Notes: generated by a model not told the origin, from the sequence alone. A stretch of 64,000 nt of DNA from Shinisaurus crocodilurus (GCA_021292165.1 CM037879.1:289638272-289702271); one strand, 5' to 3'; shown: positions 10,875 through 22,324, counted from the stretch's first letter. Numbers and translations: made by a program.

Positions 10875-11025
10875 GCTTTTAAGTAAAAATGAAACATCAC
10901 AATCCATGATTATGTATCTCCCATGTAATGTGTAGTTTGGCCCTCGGTGAAGAGAAACAAGCCAGAAGCAAAGTATCCTATGGTGATCTCAGACAATAAA
11001 AATGCACCCGCATCATCTTGGAAAC
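10875..11025. repeat. 151-base repeat, copy 1 of a near-identical pair
   Basis: It matches 14434-14586 with only a few differences (c/t in 'ctcccatg', a 2-base indel near 'ccagaagc', g/a in 'cagacaa'). Flanks do not match. No terminal repeats or TSD are evident. Confidence 0.85.
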
Positions 11026-11333
11026 CATTGATACAAGCAACAACAAAAACAAAAACAAATTGCTTGCACAAAAAGAGATGGTAGCCGTCTTGGCCAAAAG
11101 GAAAATGCTAAAATCCATCTTCCAATTTATTTGTATGTGCAACAGTGCAGGATGCAGAAGAAAAGCGAATAATTATCCATATTAGCATAATACATTTATT
11201 AGGGCAACACTGTGCAAGCATTCGGGTTCTTCAGCATTCTTCATCAGGCAAGTCAGTAAGCACAACAAAAAAAAGGTGAAAGAAGGAAATATAGTGGCTG
11301 ATGCTTAAGCCGTGGCCTCTCCATTTGGTTACA
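11026..11333. other. Unassigned, LINE-like fragment possible
   Basis: It contains 'cagcattcttcatcaggca', a phrase seen in LINE UTRs, but is too short to classify. Confidence 0.3.
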
Positions 11334-11707
11334 GGGCTTCTCTACACAAGGCATTTATTGTGCACTTGTGTGATTCCTCACTCATGGTAGTTTGTGGGTG
11401 TTTTACATGATATTGTCATCCTCCAGGGTCTCTTCCCATGCTTTGCAACCATTTCTGCAGCTTTTTTTAGATTGAAGGTCCGGTATTATCTGGAAATCGC
11501 ACTATGAGAAGCTCGTGTATTTTTTTGCAATTCCGCTATACCACAGCGCCACCTTGTGGTTGTGTAATGGAACATATAGAAAGTCAGAGAAAGAAAAACC
11601 CCGGAGAAAAAACACACGTGTAAAGGAGCCGAAGTTAATCCTGCAAAGGACCCGGAAGCAGGAGCCTCGAGGAAGTGGTGGGTTAAGAACCTCATGCAGA
11701 GAAGCCC
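11334..11707. mobile_element. Harbinger-like non-autonomous element D, copy 2
   Basis: The ends GGGCTTCTCTACACAAGGC and GCAGAGAAGCCC are inverted and flanked by ACA on both sides (11331-11333, 11708-11710). The interior matches 880-1270, including 'gcgccaccttgtggttg'. Non-coding. Confidence 0.75.
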
Positions 11708-11769
11708 ACAGTCTTAAAGTGGAACATGGGAGCATGATGCAGACATTCAAATTAGGCTCTGCCAGATAC

Positions 11770-12368
11770 TGAGATGGTTTCAACATACACCTGGGACCCA
11801 CCCAAGGCTTGCTGGGAAGAAGGAACAAACCAACCAACCTCTTGCAGACACCCTTTTTCTGTGGTACCCTATTACCTTAGATGGCTTCAAAAAGGTAGAA
11901 GACAAATTCATGGAGAAAGAGAAGTCTATCGGTGGCTACCAGCCATGGTGGCTAGATGGAACTTCACAGTTCAGGGGCAGTCTACCTCTGAATCTTAATC
12001 GCTGGGTGGGGTGCAAACAGGGGGATAGGGCTGCTACCTGCCTGCCCTGTTTGTGGCTTTCCCCCGAGATATCTGGTTGGACACTGTAGAAAGCAGGATA
12101 CTAGTTTCTAGTTTCCCCGTTTCTGTTTTAAATCTGCTATTGTATTTTAAATCTAGCTTCTATTTGGTTATTATTATTATTTTTTTAGTTTAAAACTCTT
12201 AGATTGTATTTTATCATGTGGTATTTTATGGTTTTAATTGTCGTGAACCACCCAGAGAGCTTCGGCTATATTGGGCGGTAGAGAAATGTAATAATAAAAT
12301 AAATAAATAAATAAATAAATAAATACGTAGTCCGGATGGAAGTTGGGTCCCCCTTCAGCAGGGCTCTT
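11770..12368 (+). mobile_element. CR1/L3-type LINE 3' remnant split by L2
   Basis: Degenerate 3' region. The closing 'agcagggctcttcttatgtt' lies at 12356-12375, beyond an L2 3' end inserted at about 12105-12327. Confidence 0.55.
12105..12327 (+). mobile_element. L2 LINE 3' UTR with (AAAT)n tail
   Basis: The terminal signature 'accacccagagagcttcgg' is followed by 'gggcggtagagaaatg' and an (AAAT)n tail. It is inserted in an older CR1-like element. Confidence 0.75.
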
Positions 12369-12379
12369 CTTATGTTCTC

Positions 12380-12716
12380 ATGCTGAGCCACATTCCTGGC
12401 CACTCTAACCACACACAGTTATTGTCAGCGCGTGCCTGGGGGAGGGGGCACCCCGCTAACCCTGGCCCCCTGTGCTCTTTCTGTCTCGCCCCAGCACCCC
12501 CATTTAGCTCCGCCCCTCTCATCTTCAGCCACACCCTTCCATTAAAAAAAAAAAGAAAGAAATCACCAAATGCCATCGAAGAACAAGAACTAATATATAA
12601 CCACGAGAAATTTATCTGAGCGCACGCAAGGCTCAGGCGCCCTTTCTCCCAGCCTTGAGCGAACGCATCCCGTCTCCACGCGTGCATTTGTTCATGCCCT
12701 TTATTTGCTGCTTTTC

Positions 12717-12718
<2 letters not shown>
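12380..12718. other. Unassigned sequence
   Basis: No family recognised. A poly-A patch lies near 12542. Confidence 0.35.
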
Positions 12719-12719
<1 letters not shown>

Positions 12720-12753
<34 letters not shown>

Positions 12754-12775
12754 TATTATTATTATTATTATTATT
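12720..12775. repeat. (CAT)n(TTA)n microsatellite
   Basis: Two abutting trinucleotide runs, next to the tail of a minus-strand L2. Confidence 0.95.
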
Positions 12776-13060
12776 TGCATTTATTTATCGCCCATCTGGC
12801 CGGCAAACCGGCCACCCTGGGCAATGTACATAAGATAAAAAACAGGATAAAATACATTTAAAACAGCATAAAATTTTAAAATCTTAGCCCACCCCATATT
12901 CCCGCCTGAGCAGCCACGCTTTTAGTGAGCGGCGGAAGCTCAGCAGAGAGGGGGCATGGCGGAGGCCACTCGGGAGAGAGTTCCACAGTACGGGGGGGGG
13001 GGCCGCCACAGAAAAGGCGGGTTCAAAGTCGCCCAGTTGAAACGATCGGAACACACACGA
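12776..13060 (-). mobile_element. L2-clade LINE 3' end (second subfamily)
   Basis: The minus-strand 3' end carries 'cgcccatctggccggc' and 'ccaccctgggcaatgta'. Further in is the ORF end ('gagagagttccaca'). The same subfamily occurs at 20428 and 55955. Confidence 0.75.
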
Positions 13061-13820
13061 ATAAAACCAGCAAAACAGAAGCAGCCCAAAACCAGCAGAT
13101 CCAGTAAAGACAGCAACGCACGATGATGTAAAAGAAGCAGAAGCAAAGAAAAGCTTTCGGAATAAGGAAGGTTAGTGCTTTGTGCATCTGGGTTGGGTTT
13201 TTTGTTGTTGTTGTTGGGGGGGGGTATTCCACAGGGTGCCCCCACTGAAAAGGCCCCCTTTTGGGTCACTAGTCACCCAACAAGTGATGGTGGGGGGCAG
13301 CTGGAGGAGGTCCTACAATGAGAAGTAGTGGGTGGGAAAGGAGCGCTTAACCCGCCCCACACCTTCCGCTTTCCCCTCCTACCCTGTCCCCCAGCCGCCT
13401 GGGCTCTGGATGTGTATTCCGGGGGGGAGTGGCTGCGGTGAGGGATGCAGAAGAAAAGCAGCAAAGGCCAAAGGCCAAAGCCGCGTCCATCCACCACTTC
13501 TCCCCTTGCAAAGGATCCTTTCCTTTTCCCTACCCGCCACGTTGGTAGCAAACACAGGGTTGGAAACCCCGAGTTTGCTGCTCAGTATATGCAAGGATTC
13601 TTCTGACGGAGGCTAGACATGAGATCCATCTCTTTCCTCTCTCAAATGCAAACCTCGCTTTTCAGCGGCCCATCAGCTTTCCCCGAGTGCTGTACAAAAG
13701 CATTATTAAAAAACAAACAAACAAACAAACAAACACAGGCATTACAAAAGGTGATCTGTGATTTGCGCGTTCCCCAATGCCACCCCAGCTGCTGCATCGG
13801 CCTGGTCTCGATCTTTCCAT
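13061..13820. other. Mostly unassigned sequence
   Basis: May contain further decayed L2 (aaaggcccccttttggg). A short (CAAA)n run lies near 13712. No gene supported. Confidence 0.35.
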
Positions 13821-13823
13821 ATA

Positions 13824-14074
13824 CAGTCGTGCCTTGGATTGAGAGCATAATTCGTTCCGGAAACGTGCTTGTAATCCAAAACACTCTTATATCAAAACAA
13901 AATCCCCCCCCCCAAAATTGTACAGAGATTTTTAATTTAAGCCGTACTACAGTACTTGTATTGCAAGACGTCGCTTGTATATCAAGTCAAAAAAAAATTA
14001 AATAAATATTTAAAAATTTGCTTGTCTTGCAAAACGCTCTCAAACCAAGTCACTTGCAATCCAAGGTATTACTG
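13824..14074. mobile_element. Tc1/mariner-like element E, copy 1
   Basis: The inverted ends contain CCTTGGATTG and CAATCCAAGG, with TA on both sides. The middle has 'gtactgtagtacgg'-type inverted sequence. It belongs to a five-copy family here (13824, 25782, 33387, 40933, 48563). Confidence 0.85.
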
Positions 14075-14076
14075 TA

Positions 14077-14433
14077 ACTCATTGAAAAACAGCCACGATT
14101 CAATCAGGCCACCTCGGAGCAGCCTGTAAAATCCCGGCGAGAGCGCGCGGCTTCCTTATAGAGAGATTTCTCTCGCTCAGCAGTGGCTTGGCTTCCCCGG
14201 TACACCCGCTTCTTCTTTTTATGTTCTCCCCTGGCCTTCAGGGGGATCCGCTGGTTTACATTCCTATCCCATCAAATACAGCTTGGTGGAAAGAGCAACG
14301 TTTACACTGAGAAGATGGCTTGTTATGACAGAGGAGGAGTCATCCCCACTGGCAGCTCCTGCTAGGATCACTCCCACCCGTGCCTCTCTTTGAGACCGAC
14401 TCAGCTCTGGAGGAGAACGCTTTCGGTCGCATC
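14077..14433. other. Unassigned sequence
   Basis: No repeat family recognised. Confidence 0.35.
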
Positions 14434-14586
14434 GCTTTTAAGTAAAAATGAAACATCACAATCCATGATTATGTATCTCCTATGTAATGTGTAGTTTGGC
14501 CCTCGGTGAAGAGAAACAAGCCAGAGAAGCAAAGTATCCTATGGTGATCTCAAACAATAAAAATGCACCCGCATCATCTTGGGAAC
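14434..14586. repeat. 151-base repeat, copy 2
   Basis: Near-identical partner of 10875-11025 in direct orientation, about 3.5 kb away. The spacer differs, so it is not a simple tandem duplication. Confidence 0.85.
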
Positions 14587-14689
14587 AGCCCAGGTGAAAA
14601 GCCCCCATTCTCAAAGCTCGCCAACAGGTGAGGCAATGGTGCAGGGCGGTCATAATAATAATAATTAACAACAACAATAAACACAACAA

Positions 14690-15400
14690 CAACGCTTAAC
14701 ATTTGTAGAGTACGTTCAGCTTTTCAAAGCGCATCACATACACTCACTAGTTTGTGATCCTTACGACAACCCTGCAAGGTACGGCAGTATTATTATGCTA
14801 CCTGTTGCAGATGAGTGGAGGGGAGGGAGGGAGGGACCGAGGCTGAGAGAGGGCAGCTTGCCCAAGAGGCCACCTGGTAAGCTCATGGCGCATGAATCGA
14901 CCCGGACACTACGATCAACACCCGAGGCCTTCCTCGGAGTGCCACCAGCAAGGGTGCCACCGAGTGCCACCTCGGAGGCTCAGAGGGTGGCAACGAGGGG
15001 GAGGGCCTTCTCAGTGGTGCCCCCCCCAACTTTGGAATGATATCTCCACTGAGGCCCGCCTGGCGCCAACTCTGCCATCTTTTCGGCGCCGGGTGAAGAC
15101 TGCCTTCTTCTCCCAGGCATTTAATGGCATTTAACATTTAATGGCATTGAACAGGTCTGGTTTAGTATTTAAAAATGGTCTTAGCGGTTAAATCGTTTAA
15201 AAATTCTGTAAATTGGGAATTTTTACGTCATATTTATTGTAGCGTGGTCTGTGTTTTTGTGAACTGCTGTGAACCGCCCAGAGAGCTTTGGCTACTGGGC
15301 AGTATAGAAATGAAATGAAACATGAAACGGCACAGACAATATTCGAACCAGTGACTTCTCCATTCATAGCCACCGTGCTGCACCAGCTCACATTTTCTCC
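14690..15400 (-). mobile_element. MIR/CORE-SINE-like ancient repeat split by L2
   Basis: On the minus strand 15330-15400 (attcgaaccagtg) and 14690-14887 (gatccttacgacaaccctg; gatgagtgg; gaggctgagagagg) read like the tRNA-proximal and core-to-tail parts of a MIR-type element. Much diverged, so family identity is tentative. Confidence 0.55.
14888..15330 (+). mobile_element. L2 LINE ORF2 end and 3' UTR
   Basis: It encodes a decayed ORF2 C-terminus ('agggccttctcagtgg', 'cggcgccgggtgaagac') and ends with 'gtgaaccgcccagagagctt'. Both margins carry 'catgaa', a plausible target duplication. Confidence 0.75.
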
Positions 15401-15469
15401 CTGAACAAAATCTTTGAGGAGGAGAGAAGAGAAGGTGTTCATATTGTTCCTACATCAGTGCCCGGGTTT

Positions 15470-15830
15470 TGAGATCTTCAAGGGGAAGCCCTTCTCTCGA
15501 TAGCGCCGCCATCAGAGGTGTGTGTGGTGGGGACAGGGCCTTCTCAGTGGCTGCTCCCAGGTTTTAGAACTCTTTGCCGAGGGAGGCTACGCAAGGAGGC
15601 TCCCTCTCAGCTGTCCTTCCCGCCGGCAGCAGGCAAAGGCAATTTTATTCAAGCAGGCCTTTGGCATGTCAGCTGGTCTGTTGGGTTGGGGTGTGTGTGC
15701 TGTTTTCATTCTGTTATTCTTCGCTGTGTGTGGTTTTTAACTTCGTTTTTAATGTATTTGTTTTTATGATTGTTTTAAGCAAGTTTTTTCTTTTGATATT
15801 TTTAGTTCCTAGGATTGTTTTGCCATGCAG
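15470..15830 (+). mobile_element. L2-like LINE 3' fragment
   Basis: The phrases 'gacagggccttctcagtggc' and 'ttattcaagcaggcctttgg' match the end of L2 ORF2. The terminal UTR is lost. Confidence 0.6.
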
Positions 15831-15837
15831 GGTGAGT

Positions 15838-16258
15838 GCAATTTCAGAGTAGACTGGGACCAGGCAACCGGTGTGCTTTTGCCTGCTGAGTCCGCTGTCC
15901 AGCTGCCGATGGGCGACGCCCCGGCCCCGGCTTGCTCTCCCTTCTTATGGTTCTTCGTCTTTAAATCGGACTTGGATGGAGCACCCTTTCAAAGAGAGGA
16001 CACTTTCAAATGGGGGACTCTCTTCTGGACAGTTCTTCAAACAAAGGGCTGCCCTCTGTCAAGTAGGACCCAGGTCTACCCTAGGTCAGTGTTCCCCAAC
16101 CTTGGGTCCCCAGATGTTTTTGGCCTACAACTCCCAGCATGCCCCAGCCAGCGTAGCTGGCTGGGGCATGCTGGGAGTTGTAGGCCAAAAACATCTGGGG
16201 ACCCAAGGTTGGGGAACACTGACCTAGCTGACACCCGGCACCCACCATGGCTGTGATG
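15838..16258. mobile_element. Unclassified repeat G, fragment 1, interrupted by MITE A
   Basis: Shares 'gactgggaccaggcaacc', 'gatgggc' and 'agaggacac' with the block at 16960-17290 and parts of 42905-43200. MITE A (16087-16221) interrupts it. Confidence 0.5.
16087..16221. mobile_element. Palindromic hAT MITE A, copy 2
   Basis: A 135-base near-perfect hairpin with ends CAGTGTTCCCC and GGGGAACACTG. Flanking octamers ccctaggt and acctagct match at 6 of 8 positions. Confidence 0.88.
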
Positions 16259-16259
16259 T

Positions 16260-16958
16260 TAAAAAGTGGGGGGCGGAAACAAAGGGCCTCCTTGATGTTG
16301 GGTGGAACTGTGGTGGTCTACTCTGGAACGCTCCGCCTTCCAGATGCTCCGCGCTCGGGTTGCGTCTGCTGTCTCTCCCCCCAGTACGTTGGGCGATTTA
16401 AAGGCCCGCATTGCAGCCTGGCAACCCTGGGGGGGAAACTCTTGTACAACAAGGTGTCTATATGAGTGGAAGAAAGGCAGTCCCATGGGAATTCCAATTA
16501 TAGAAATAAAAAAGGGTACATTTCTGGTTTATATTGGATTGCTCTTCCCATGGCCAGAGCTATGCGACCTTTTGCGTTCTGTTCCTGAGATGTTGTTAAA
16601 AGAAAATGCCATTCTTCTTGTTGCCATCGGTAGTTTATATGACATTTCAAAGGGTCCGATCCTGCGAAGCAGCGAGCAAGCCTTCAGCTTTCACAGGCAT
16701 CAGGGTGGGCTGAGGAAAAACAGAGCCGCTCTCGGACCAGAGGAACTCAGCATCTTCAAGTATCAGAACATATTTATATAAGAGTGTGGCCAGATGGCTC
16801 TATTTTAGGGGATTAGATGTACTCATCGAGTACAACAGGGGACTTAATAAGAACATTAAACTGCCATATTGGATCAGACCGGAGGTGCCTCTGATCCGTC
16901 CCTGTGTCCAAAGAGGCCCAGTCAGTTGTACAGGCCCCAGACCGGCCTGTGAATCAGC
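16260..16958. other. Unassigned sequence
   Basis: No family recognised with confidence. One open frame of 159 codons from 16302 lacks similarity to any protein I know and has no splice context. Confidence 0.35.
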
Positions 16959-16959
16959 G

Positions 16960-17290
16960 AAAGAGAGGGCAAATTTTTACTTGCATGAAATGTGCATGTG
17001 CTAATTTATATGTATAGATGCAAATTTAGAAATAATCATTGTAATTTAGATCGTGCATTTCACCATAGAAACGGTACGTTTCACCTGGGACCAGGTGTGC
17101 CTTGCTCATTCTGCTGCCCAGGTGCTGCTGTGATGGGCAGCTCCAAGGCCCCCGGCTATTATGGGCCTTAATCTTTACACCAAACTTGGACTGAACAGCC
17201 CTTCGTAGAGAATGCCTTCAAAATAGAGGACACCCTCTGGCAGCCCTTCAAATAGAGGAGTGTCCTCTGTAAAAGAGGGCACATGGCCAC
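16960..17290. mobile_element. Unclassified repeat G, fragment 2
   Basis: It carries 'tgctaatttatatgtatag' and 'cctgggaccaggtgtgcc'. Homologous blocks lie at 42980-43120 and 15850. Ends not defined. Confidence 0.5.
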
Positions 17291-17306
17291 TCTACATACA
17301 GTGGAG

Positions 17307-17441
17307 CAGTGTTCTCCAACCTTGGGTCCCCAGATGTTTTTGGCCTACAACTCCCGGCATGCCCCAGCCAGCTACGCTGGCTGGGGCATGCTGGGAGTTG
17401 TAGGCCAAAAACATCTGGGGACCCAAGGTTGGAGAACACTG
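17307..17441. mobile_element. Palindromic hAT MITE A, copy 3
   Basis: Near-perfect hairpin with a perfect 8-bp TSD, cagtggag (17299-17306, 17442-17449). Only a few substitutions separate its arms. Confidence 0.93.
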
Positions 17442-17449
17442 CAGTGGAG

Positions 17450-17740
17450 GACATCTCCCGCGTTGAAGCTAGGTTCAACAGCTGGTCTGCTCGGCTTCTG
17501 CACACGGAATGGAGAGAGGCGCCATGTTGCCCTTTGGCCTCGGGCAGCAAAATGTCTCGGGCCAGCCCCTGACACAGGAGGCTTCGCCATGTGTGCATAG
17601 AGCCATCCGTCGCGCCATGGGGTAGCGGGTGAGGTGCGTGGGTTTGCATAATGCGGGAGGCTCCCACACACATGCCTTGTCATCCTCCCGGCCTACAGAG
17701 CAAGCTCGTGTATATCTGGTGCTTCCAGACTTCTGGCTCC
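17450..17740. other. Unassigned sequence
   Basis: No family recognised. Confidence 0.35.
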
Positions 17741-17742
17741 TA

Positions 17743-17840
17743 GTGCTGGTTGGGCATAGAGCGCATCCTTTCTGTGCAGAAGAAGGCCCAAGGTTCAATC
17801 CTTGGCATCTCCAGTTAGTTTGTTTTTAAAGGACCAGGTA
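17743..17840 (+). mobile_element. tRNA-derived SINE K, partial
   Basis: It has a B-box-like 'ggttcaatcc' followed by 'catctccagtta' and 'aaaggaccaggtagca', the head-to-body order of a second SINE family also seen at 22325 and 22706. Confidence 0.65.
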
Positions 17841-19430
17841 GCAAGACTCTACTTGAACTCTTGGACAGCTCCCGACACTCGAATCAGACAAATCTGGGGC
17901 TAGATATACAAACAGGCTCACCAGGTATAAAGCAAATTCCATTATTCTTAGCCAATAAGAGCTTTTCTGATGTAAACCACTTGTGGAATTGCAGTTGACT
18001 TTCCACAGGTCGGGGGCATGGGGATATATTACTTTTTGCATGTGCATGTCCTGTTACGTTCTGTCCAAACTAGTGGTTGGGGCATACGTTGTGGGCAGGA
18101 AAGGGGCAAATCTGAGCAGGCCATTTTAAAAATGAATAAAATAAATAAATAAATAAATAAATAAATAAAATGCATGTATTTCTAATCCATTGTTTTACTC
18201 ATTTTTCCCCTAATCATTTTTTTTTTTTTTGGCTCAGTTCCTTCATTTATGCTAAAATACTTTTTCATTTAAGCACTATTGCACAAATATTTCAATATTT
18301 TAAAAAGAAAGAAAGAAAGAAAGAAAGACTGAGGCGAAAAGACATTTCGGTGCAAATTAAAAGATCGATTAACAAGAGAGAAACCCCACCCCATGCTGAT
18401 AAAATGGCCTTGACAGGATATTGGTGAAGGTGTGCCAAAGTATAAATGTATGGTCCTAGTTCACCGCACATGCCAAAACCATGCCTCTTGAAAAGATGGA
18501 AGAATAGTGCTATGGTGATCTACAGCTGTGGAGCTTGTGCTACTGTTCCATTCTTTCTTTTAAAGGCTGGATTTTCTATGGTCTGAAAAGTGATGGAAGA
18601 ACCATGGAGAAAACACAGGAGAATAATGATTTGATGGTGCTGTCATGTAGATGTCCCACAAAAATTGAGCAGACAAAGTGTGCTGATCCCACAGTTCACA
18701 ACCAGTACGGAAGCACCCCAGGTTCTTTTTCACAGCTCAAGGTAGCCATTCCAGAATCCACAGGATCCCAGAACACAAACCAGAAGTTTTGGTGGACTCC
18801 ATCTAAACAAAAAACAGGTCTAGATGACATTTGCTTGGTTGCAGCCCTACGATTTCTGTGATGCCTACACTTCTTAAAGTTTTCCAAGTCAAGTGTCACA
18901 TGAGGTCCCCAAGCCAACAGCTAGTTAAATTATACAAGTACACTTTCCTAGGGCAACACACAGGCCATATTTACACTTGGCTGCCATGGTTCTTCTTCCA
19001 CCATCTTGTCCATTCCAAGAAAGTCTTCTCCACCTCATACAAAAAGAGGACTAAGGTTAATTCTGCTGAAATGGCTGCTGTGTCAGGTTTCCTTGAAGCG
19101 TTCAGATTTCCGTGAACGGACGTCAAGATACAAACTGGATTACATTCCCCCTTGAGTCAACATATGACGGGAGAGTGGCAGTAAAAAACATTGCCCTTCG
19201 GGAAACCAGAACATCGAACCGAGTTCCACGTCTGTCACGCACTGAGGAATGCAGAAAATTGAGCCCAGTGTATCCCGGCTGCTGACATCAGAGCCGTCCC
19301 TTTTGCTATTTAAAGGGGAATTGCTGACCTTTGGGCCTAAATAATGGCACTAATTTTAGCTAAATGGTTTTGTGAGGCATTTGGGAGTGTGACTAGGAAG
19401 GAACGCGTGAGAGAACATGGAGCAGGGCCG
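17841..19430. other. Largely unassigned sequence
   Basis: Contains an (AAAT)n run at about 18133-18170, a T run near 18219 and a (GAAA)n run at about 18303-18329. No supported coding exon. Confidence 0.4.
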
Positions 19431-19432
19431 GA

Positions 19433-20101
19433 TTAACATAGGGGCGATTGGAGCGATAGCTCCAGGCCCATAACAGAAAATAGGCCCACAATATAGGGAC
19501 ACGCGGCACGATTTGAGTTAGCTCTGATCGTTATCATTCAGCATAATTAATTATTTTTTTCAAGATTAGAAAGGTGTTCTAAGCACATCTGCATTACAGG
19601 CTTGAGGCAAGACCTAGCAAGAACTGTTGTTCTCAAATTAGCATTTCGGTAGGTTTTTGCATTTCAATCACTGTTACTACATTTCTTTGAAGCACATGGG
19701 GGTGCTTGCTAGGGTCTGTAATATTCAGATTTAGAAGGGACCTCTCTCTCCAGCCTCGAGCAAAAGATCTTTCTGATTCGCAGCTCAATTGTTCAAATGC
19801 TAGTTTAACAAAAAAACAAAAACGAAACAAAGCAACAAGAACAACACAATTATTCTTGGTCAAGCAAAGCTTCCTGGCTTTTTGTTGTGGCTGCTTTTTC
19901 TTTTTTAATAAATAAATTTGGGGGAAATTGGGAAGACCCTTACTGATGAGCTGCAGGAGTTTTTGAGTTTTGGCACTTTAATGGTAATTAAAATATTTAA
20001 TTTGTTTTAATATAAAATTGCGTCTTCATTTTATTTATTTCCATAAAAAGGCCCACCGAAATCCTCAGCACCAGGCCCATAATGCTCTTAATCCGGCCCT
20101 G
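19433..20101. mobile_element. Non-autonomous hAT element I
   Basis: The ends CAGGGCCGGATTAA and TTAATCCGGCCCTG are perfectly inverted. A perfect 8-bp TSD, acatggag, flanks them (19425-19432, 20102-20109). 669 bases, AT-rich, no transposase frame. A related but worn copy may lie at 37719-38144. Confidence 0.92.
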
Positions 20102-20109
20102 ACATGGAG

Positions 20110-20427
20110 ATGTGCATACTGGTAACCTGGACACTTTAACAAGCTGAGAGATACAGGTTAACTTGACCCTCGTTATTGTCTTACGTTGAGGAATGATTTC
20201 ACACAACTCCCCACCCCACCCTGATGGTTTAATGGTGACGAATCTGGCAAATCCCAGCGAGCCGGGCTTCACACACAACCCTCCTGAAGAGAGTGCTCCT
20301 TTCCTAAATAGTGTGATTCTTGTTTGTTATTTATTATTAACATTTATAACACCCACTTATTGGCTAAAAAGCCATCAGGGCGGTGCACAGCCATTTAAAA
20401 CAACAAAACCTAAAAACGAGAACATTA
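20110..20427. other. Unassigned; LINE tail-like end
   Basis: 20330-20420 looks like a truncated minus-strand L2-type tail (acttattggctaaaaagcc). The rest is unassigned. Confidence 0.35.
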
Positions 20428-21030
20428 TTTATTTATTTATTTATTATATTTATCAATCGCCCATCTGGCCGGCCACCCGGCCACCCTGGGCGATGTACAA
20501 TTAAAATACAACAAAACACACTAAAATATAACAATTAAAACAATATAAAAAATTCTCATTAAAAACCTAACCCACCCCACATTCCCGCCTGAACAGCCAT
20601 GTTTTTAATGCACGGCGGAAGCTCATCACGGAGGGGGCATGGCGAAGGTCACTAGGGAGGGAGTTCCATAATGTGGGGGCCGCCACAGAGAAGGCCCTCT
20701 TCCTAGTCCCCACCAGCCTGGCTGCTCTGGCTGATGGGATAAGGAGAAGGCCGTCCGTGTTTTTACATTAAAAACAGTAAAAAAAATAAATAAATTAAAG
20801 CATTAAAACTACCCATTTTAAAAGGCTAAATTGAAAAGATGCATCTTCATGCCCTTTTTAAAAGGTGAAAAGAGTGGGGGGGGCAATTCTAGGTCTGGCG
20901 GGAGCACATTTCATAATTGGGGAGGGGGGAAAAACAGCAGAAAGCCCATTCATGCGTGCCCAACAAACAGGTCTCTGCAGGGAATGGTGCCTTCAAAAGG
21001 GCCTCTCCGGCAGACCATAATACCTAAGAC
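20428..21030 (-). mobile_element. L2-clade LINE 3' end (second subfamily)
   Basis: The minus-strand terminal signature 'cgcccatctggccggc' is followed inward by the ORF2 C-terminus, which translates to SFRRALKTWLFR. A second decayed L2-like stretch lies at 20760-21030. Confidence 0.75.
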
Positions 21031-21034
21031 CATA

Positions 21035-21290
21035 GGAAGAGCCCAGCTGGATCAGGCCGAGGGTCCACCCAGACCCAGTCCAGCATTCTGTTCACACAGC
21101 AGCCAACCAGCTGCCCACGGGAAAACCCTCCCGCCCATGTTCCCCAGCAACTGGAGTACACAGGCATACTGCCTCTGATACTGGAAGAAGCATGCGGCCA
21201 TCAGGAGTAGGAGCCATGGATAGCGTCGATGAAGTCGTGTCCAATCCTTGGTCTGATTCGGCAGGGCCCTTTACGTTTTTATGTCCTTAA
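21035..21290 (-). mobile_element. CR1/L3-type LINE 3' end
   Basis: Minus-strand copy with 'aggaagagcccagctggatc' at the 3' end and 'cctctgatactgg' inside. Confidence 0.7.
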
Positions 21291-21510
21291 TGTTCTGGCC
21301 GGCTGGGTGTCGGCAGCCTTGAACTGCAGAGTTCGCGCCTGCCAGGTTTGCAGCGGAGCCAGCGCACTGGGTGGAGGGGAGAGGTAAGGCCCCGCAGCCC
21401 GACTGCCAGGATCCCGGGTTCGAGACACACGCAGCCCTGAAGCCCGGCCGGGTCTCACTCTGTGCTGTGGCCAGGCCCGTGGGAGCTCCTGCTCCTGCCC
21501 ACGGTGCAGT

Positions 21511-21765
21511 CAAGCCAGCGTGGCCTAGTGGTGAGAGTGTTGGACTGGGGACTCAGGAGATCTCTGGGTTCTAGTCCCCGCTCGGCCATGAAGCTCACTG
21601 GGTGACTTTGGGCCAGTCACTGACTCTCAGCCTAACCTACCTCACAGGGTTGTTGTGAGGATAAAAGGGAGAGGAGGAGGAGGAGGATTATGTAAGCCGC
21701 CTTGGGTTCCTTGCAGGAAAAAAGGCAGGGTATAAATATAATAAATAAATTAAATAAATAAATAA
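21511..21765 (+). mobile_element. SINE S1
   Basis: Good copy: A box tggcctagtgg, B box ggttctagtcc, CORE-like 'cctcacagggttgttgtgag', tail 'gggtataaatataataaat'. Confidence 0.9.
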
Positions 21766-21799
21766 AAAATAAGCCCTGTTGCACGTGGGACTGGAGCTC

Positions 21800-21912
21800 C
21801 AGGTTGGCCTAGGCCGGCCTTGCCCAACCCGGTGCCCGTCCAGATGTGTTGGATTGCAACTCCCATCATCCCCAGCCAGCATGGAGGACACCAGGTTGGG
21901 GAAGGCTGGCTT
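21800..21912. mobile_element. hAT-type palindromic MITE J
   Basis: Hairpin with outer arms 'ccttgcccaacc' and 'ggttggggaagg' around 'gcaactcccatcatcc'. The target duplication is not clear. Confidence 0.6.
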
Positions 21913-21914
21913 AG

Positions 21915-22320
21915 GATAAACAGTCGAACTCCCCCCCCACCCCCAGCTCTTGTTTCTTGGGCTGACACAAAACCGCCACGAAAAGGACAGTCAAGCCAGA
22001 CATGGCTGTTCCTGATCACTGGGGTGGAGACTGCCCTTGCAACGGCAAAAGCCAAGCATGCTGGATCTCTCGGGGCGGGGCACCAAATGTATCCCCCCTC
22101 CAGGTCTGATTTCCTGATGGGTCATTGCTGAACAGCCTCCAAGGGTGAGACTGCAAACAGCGGGGCACTGATGGAAAACCCCAGGGGAGAACTTTTGTAG
22201 CCTGTTCCGTCTTGGCAGAGCAAAATGTAACATAGCAAGCTGCATAGAGCACTCCTGTGGGAGCGGAAAGGTGGGGTGATCGCCTAATGAACAAGAAACA
22301 AAGTTCAGTTAAGGGGAATG
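21915..22320. other. Unassigned sequence
   Basis: No family recognised. Confidence 0.35.
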
Positions 22321-22324
22321 CCCC

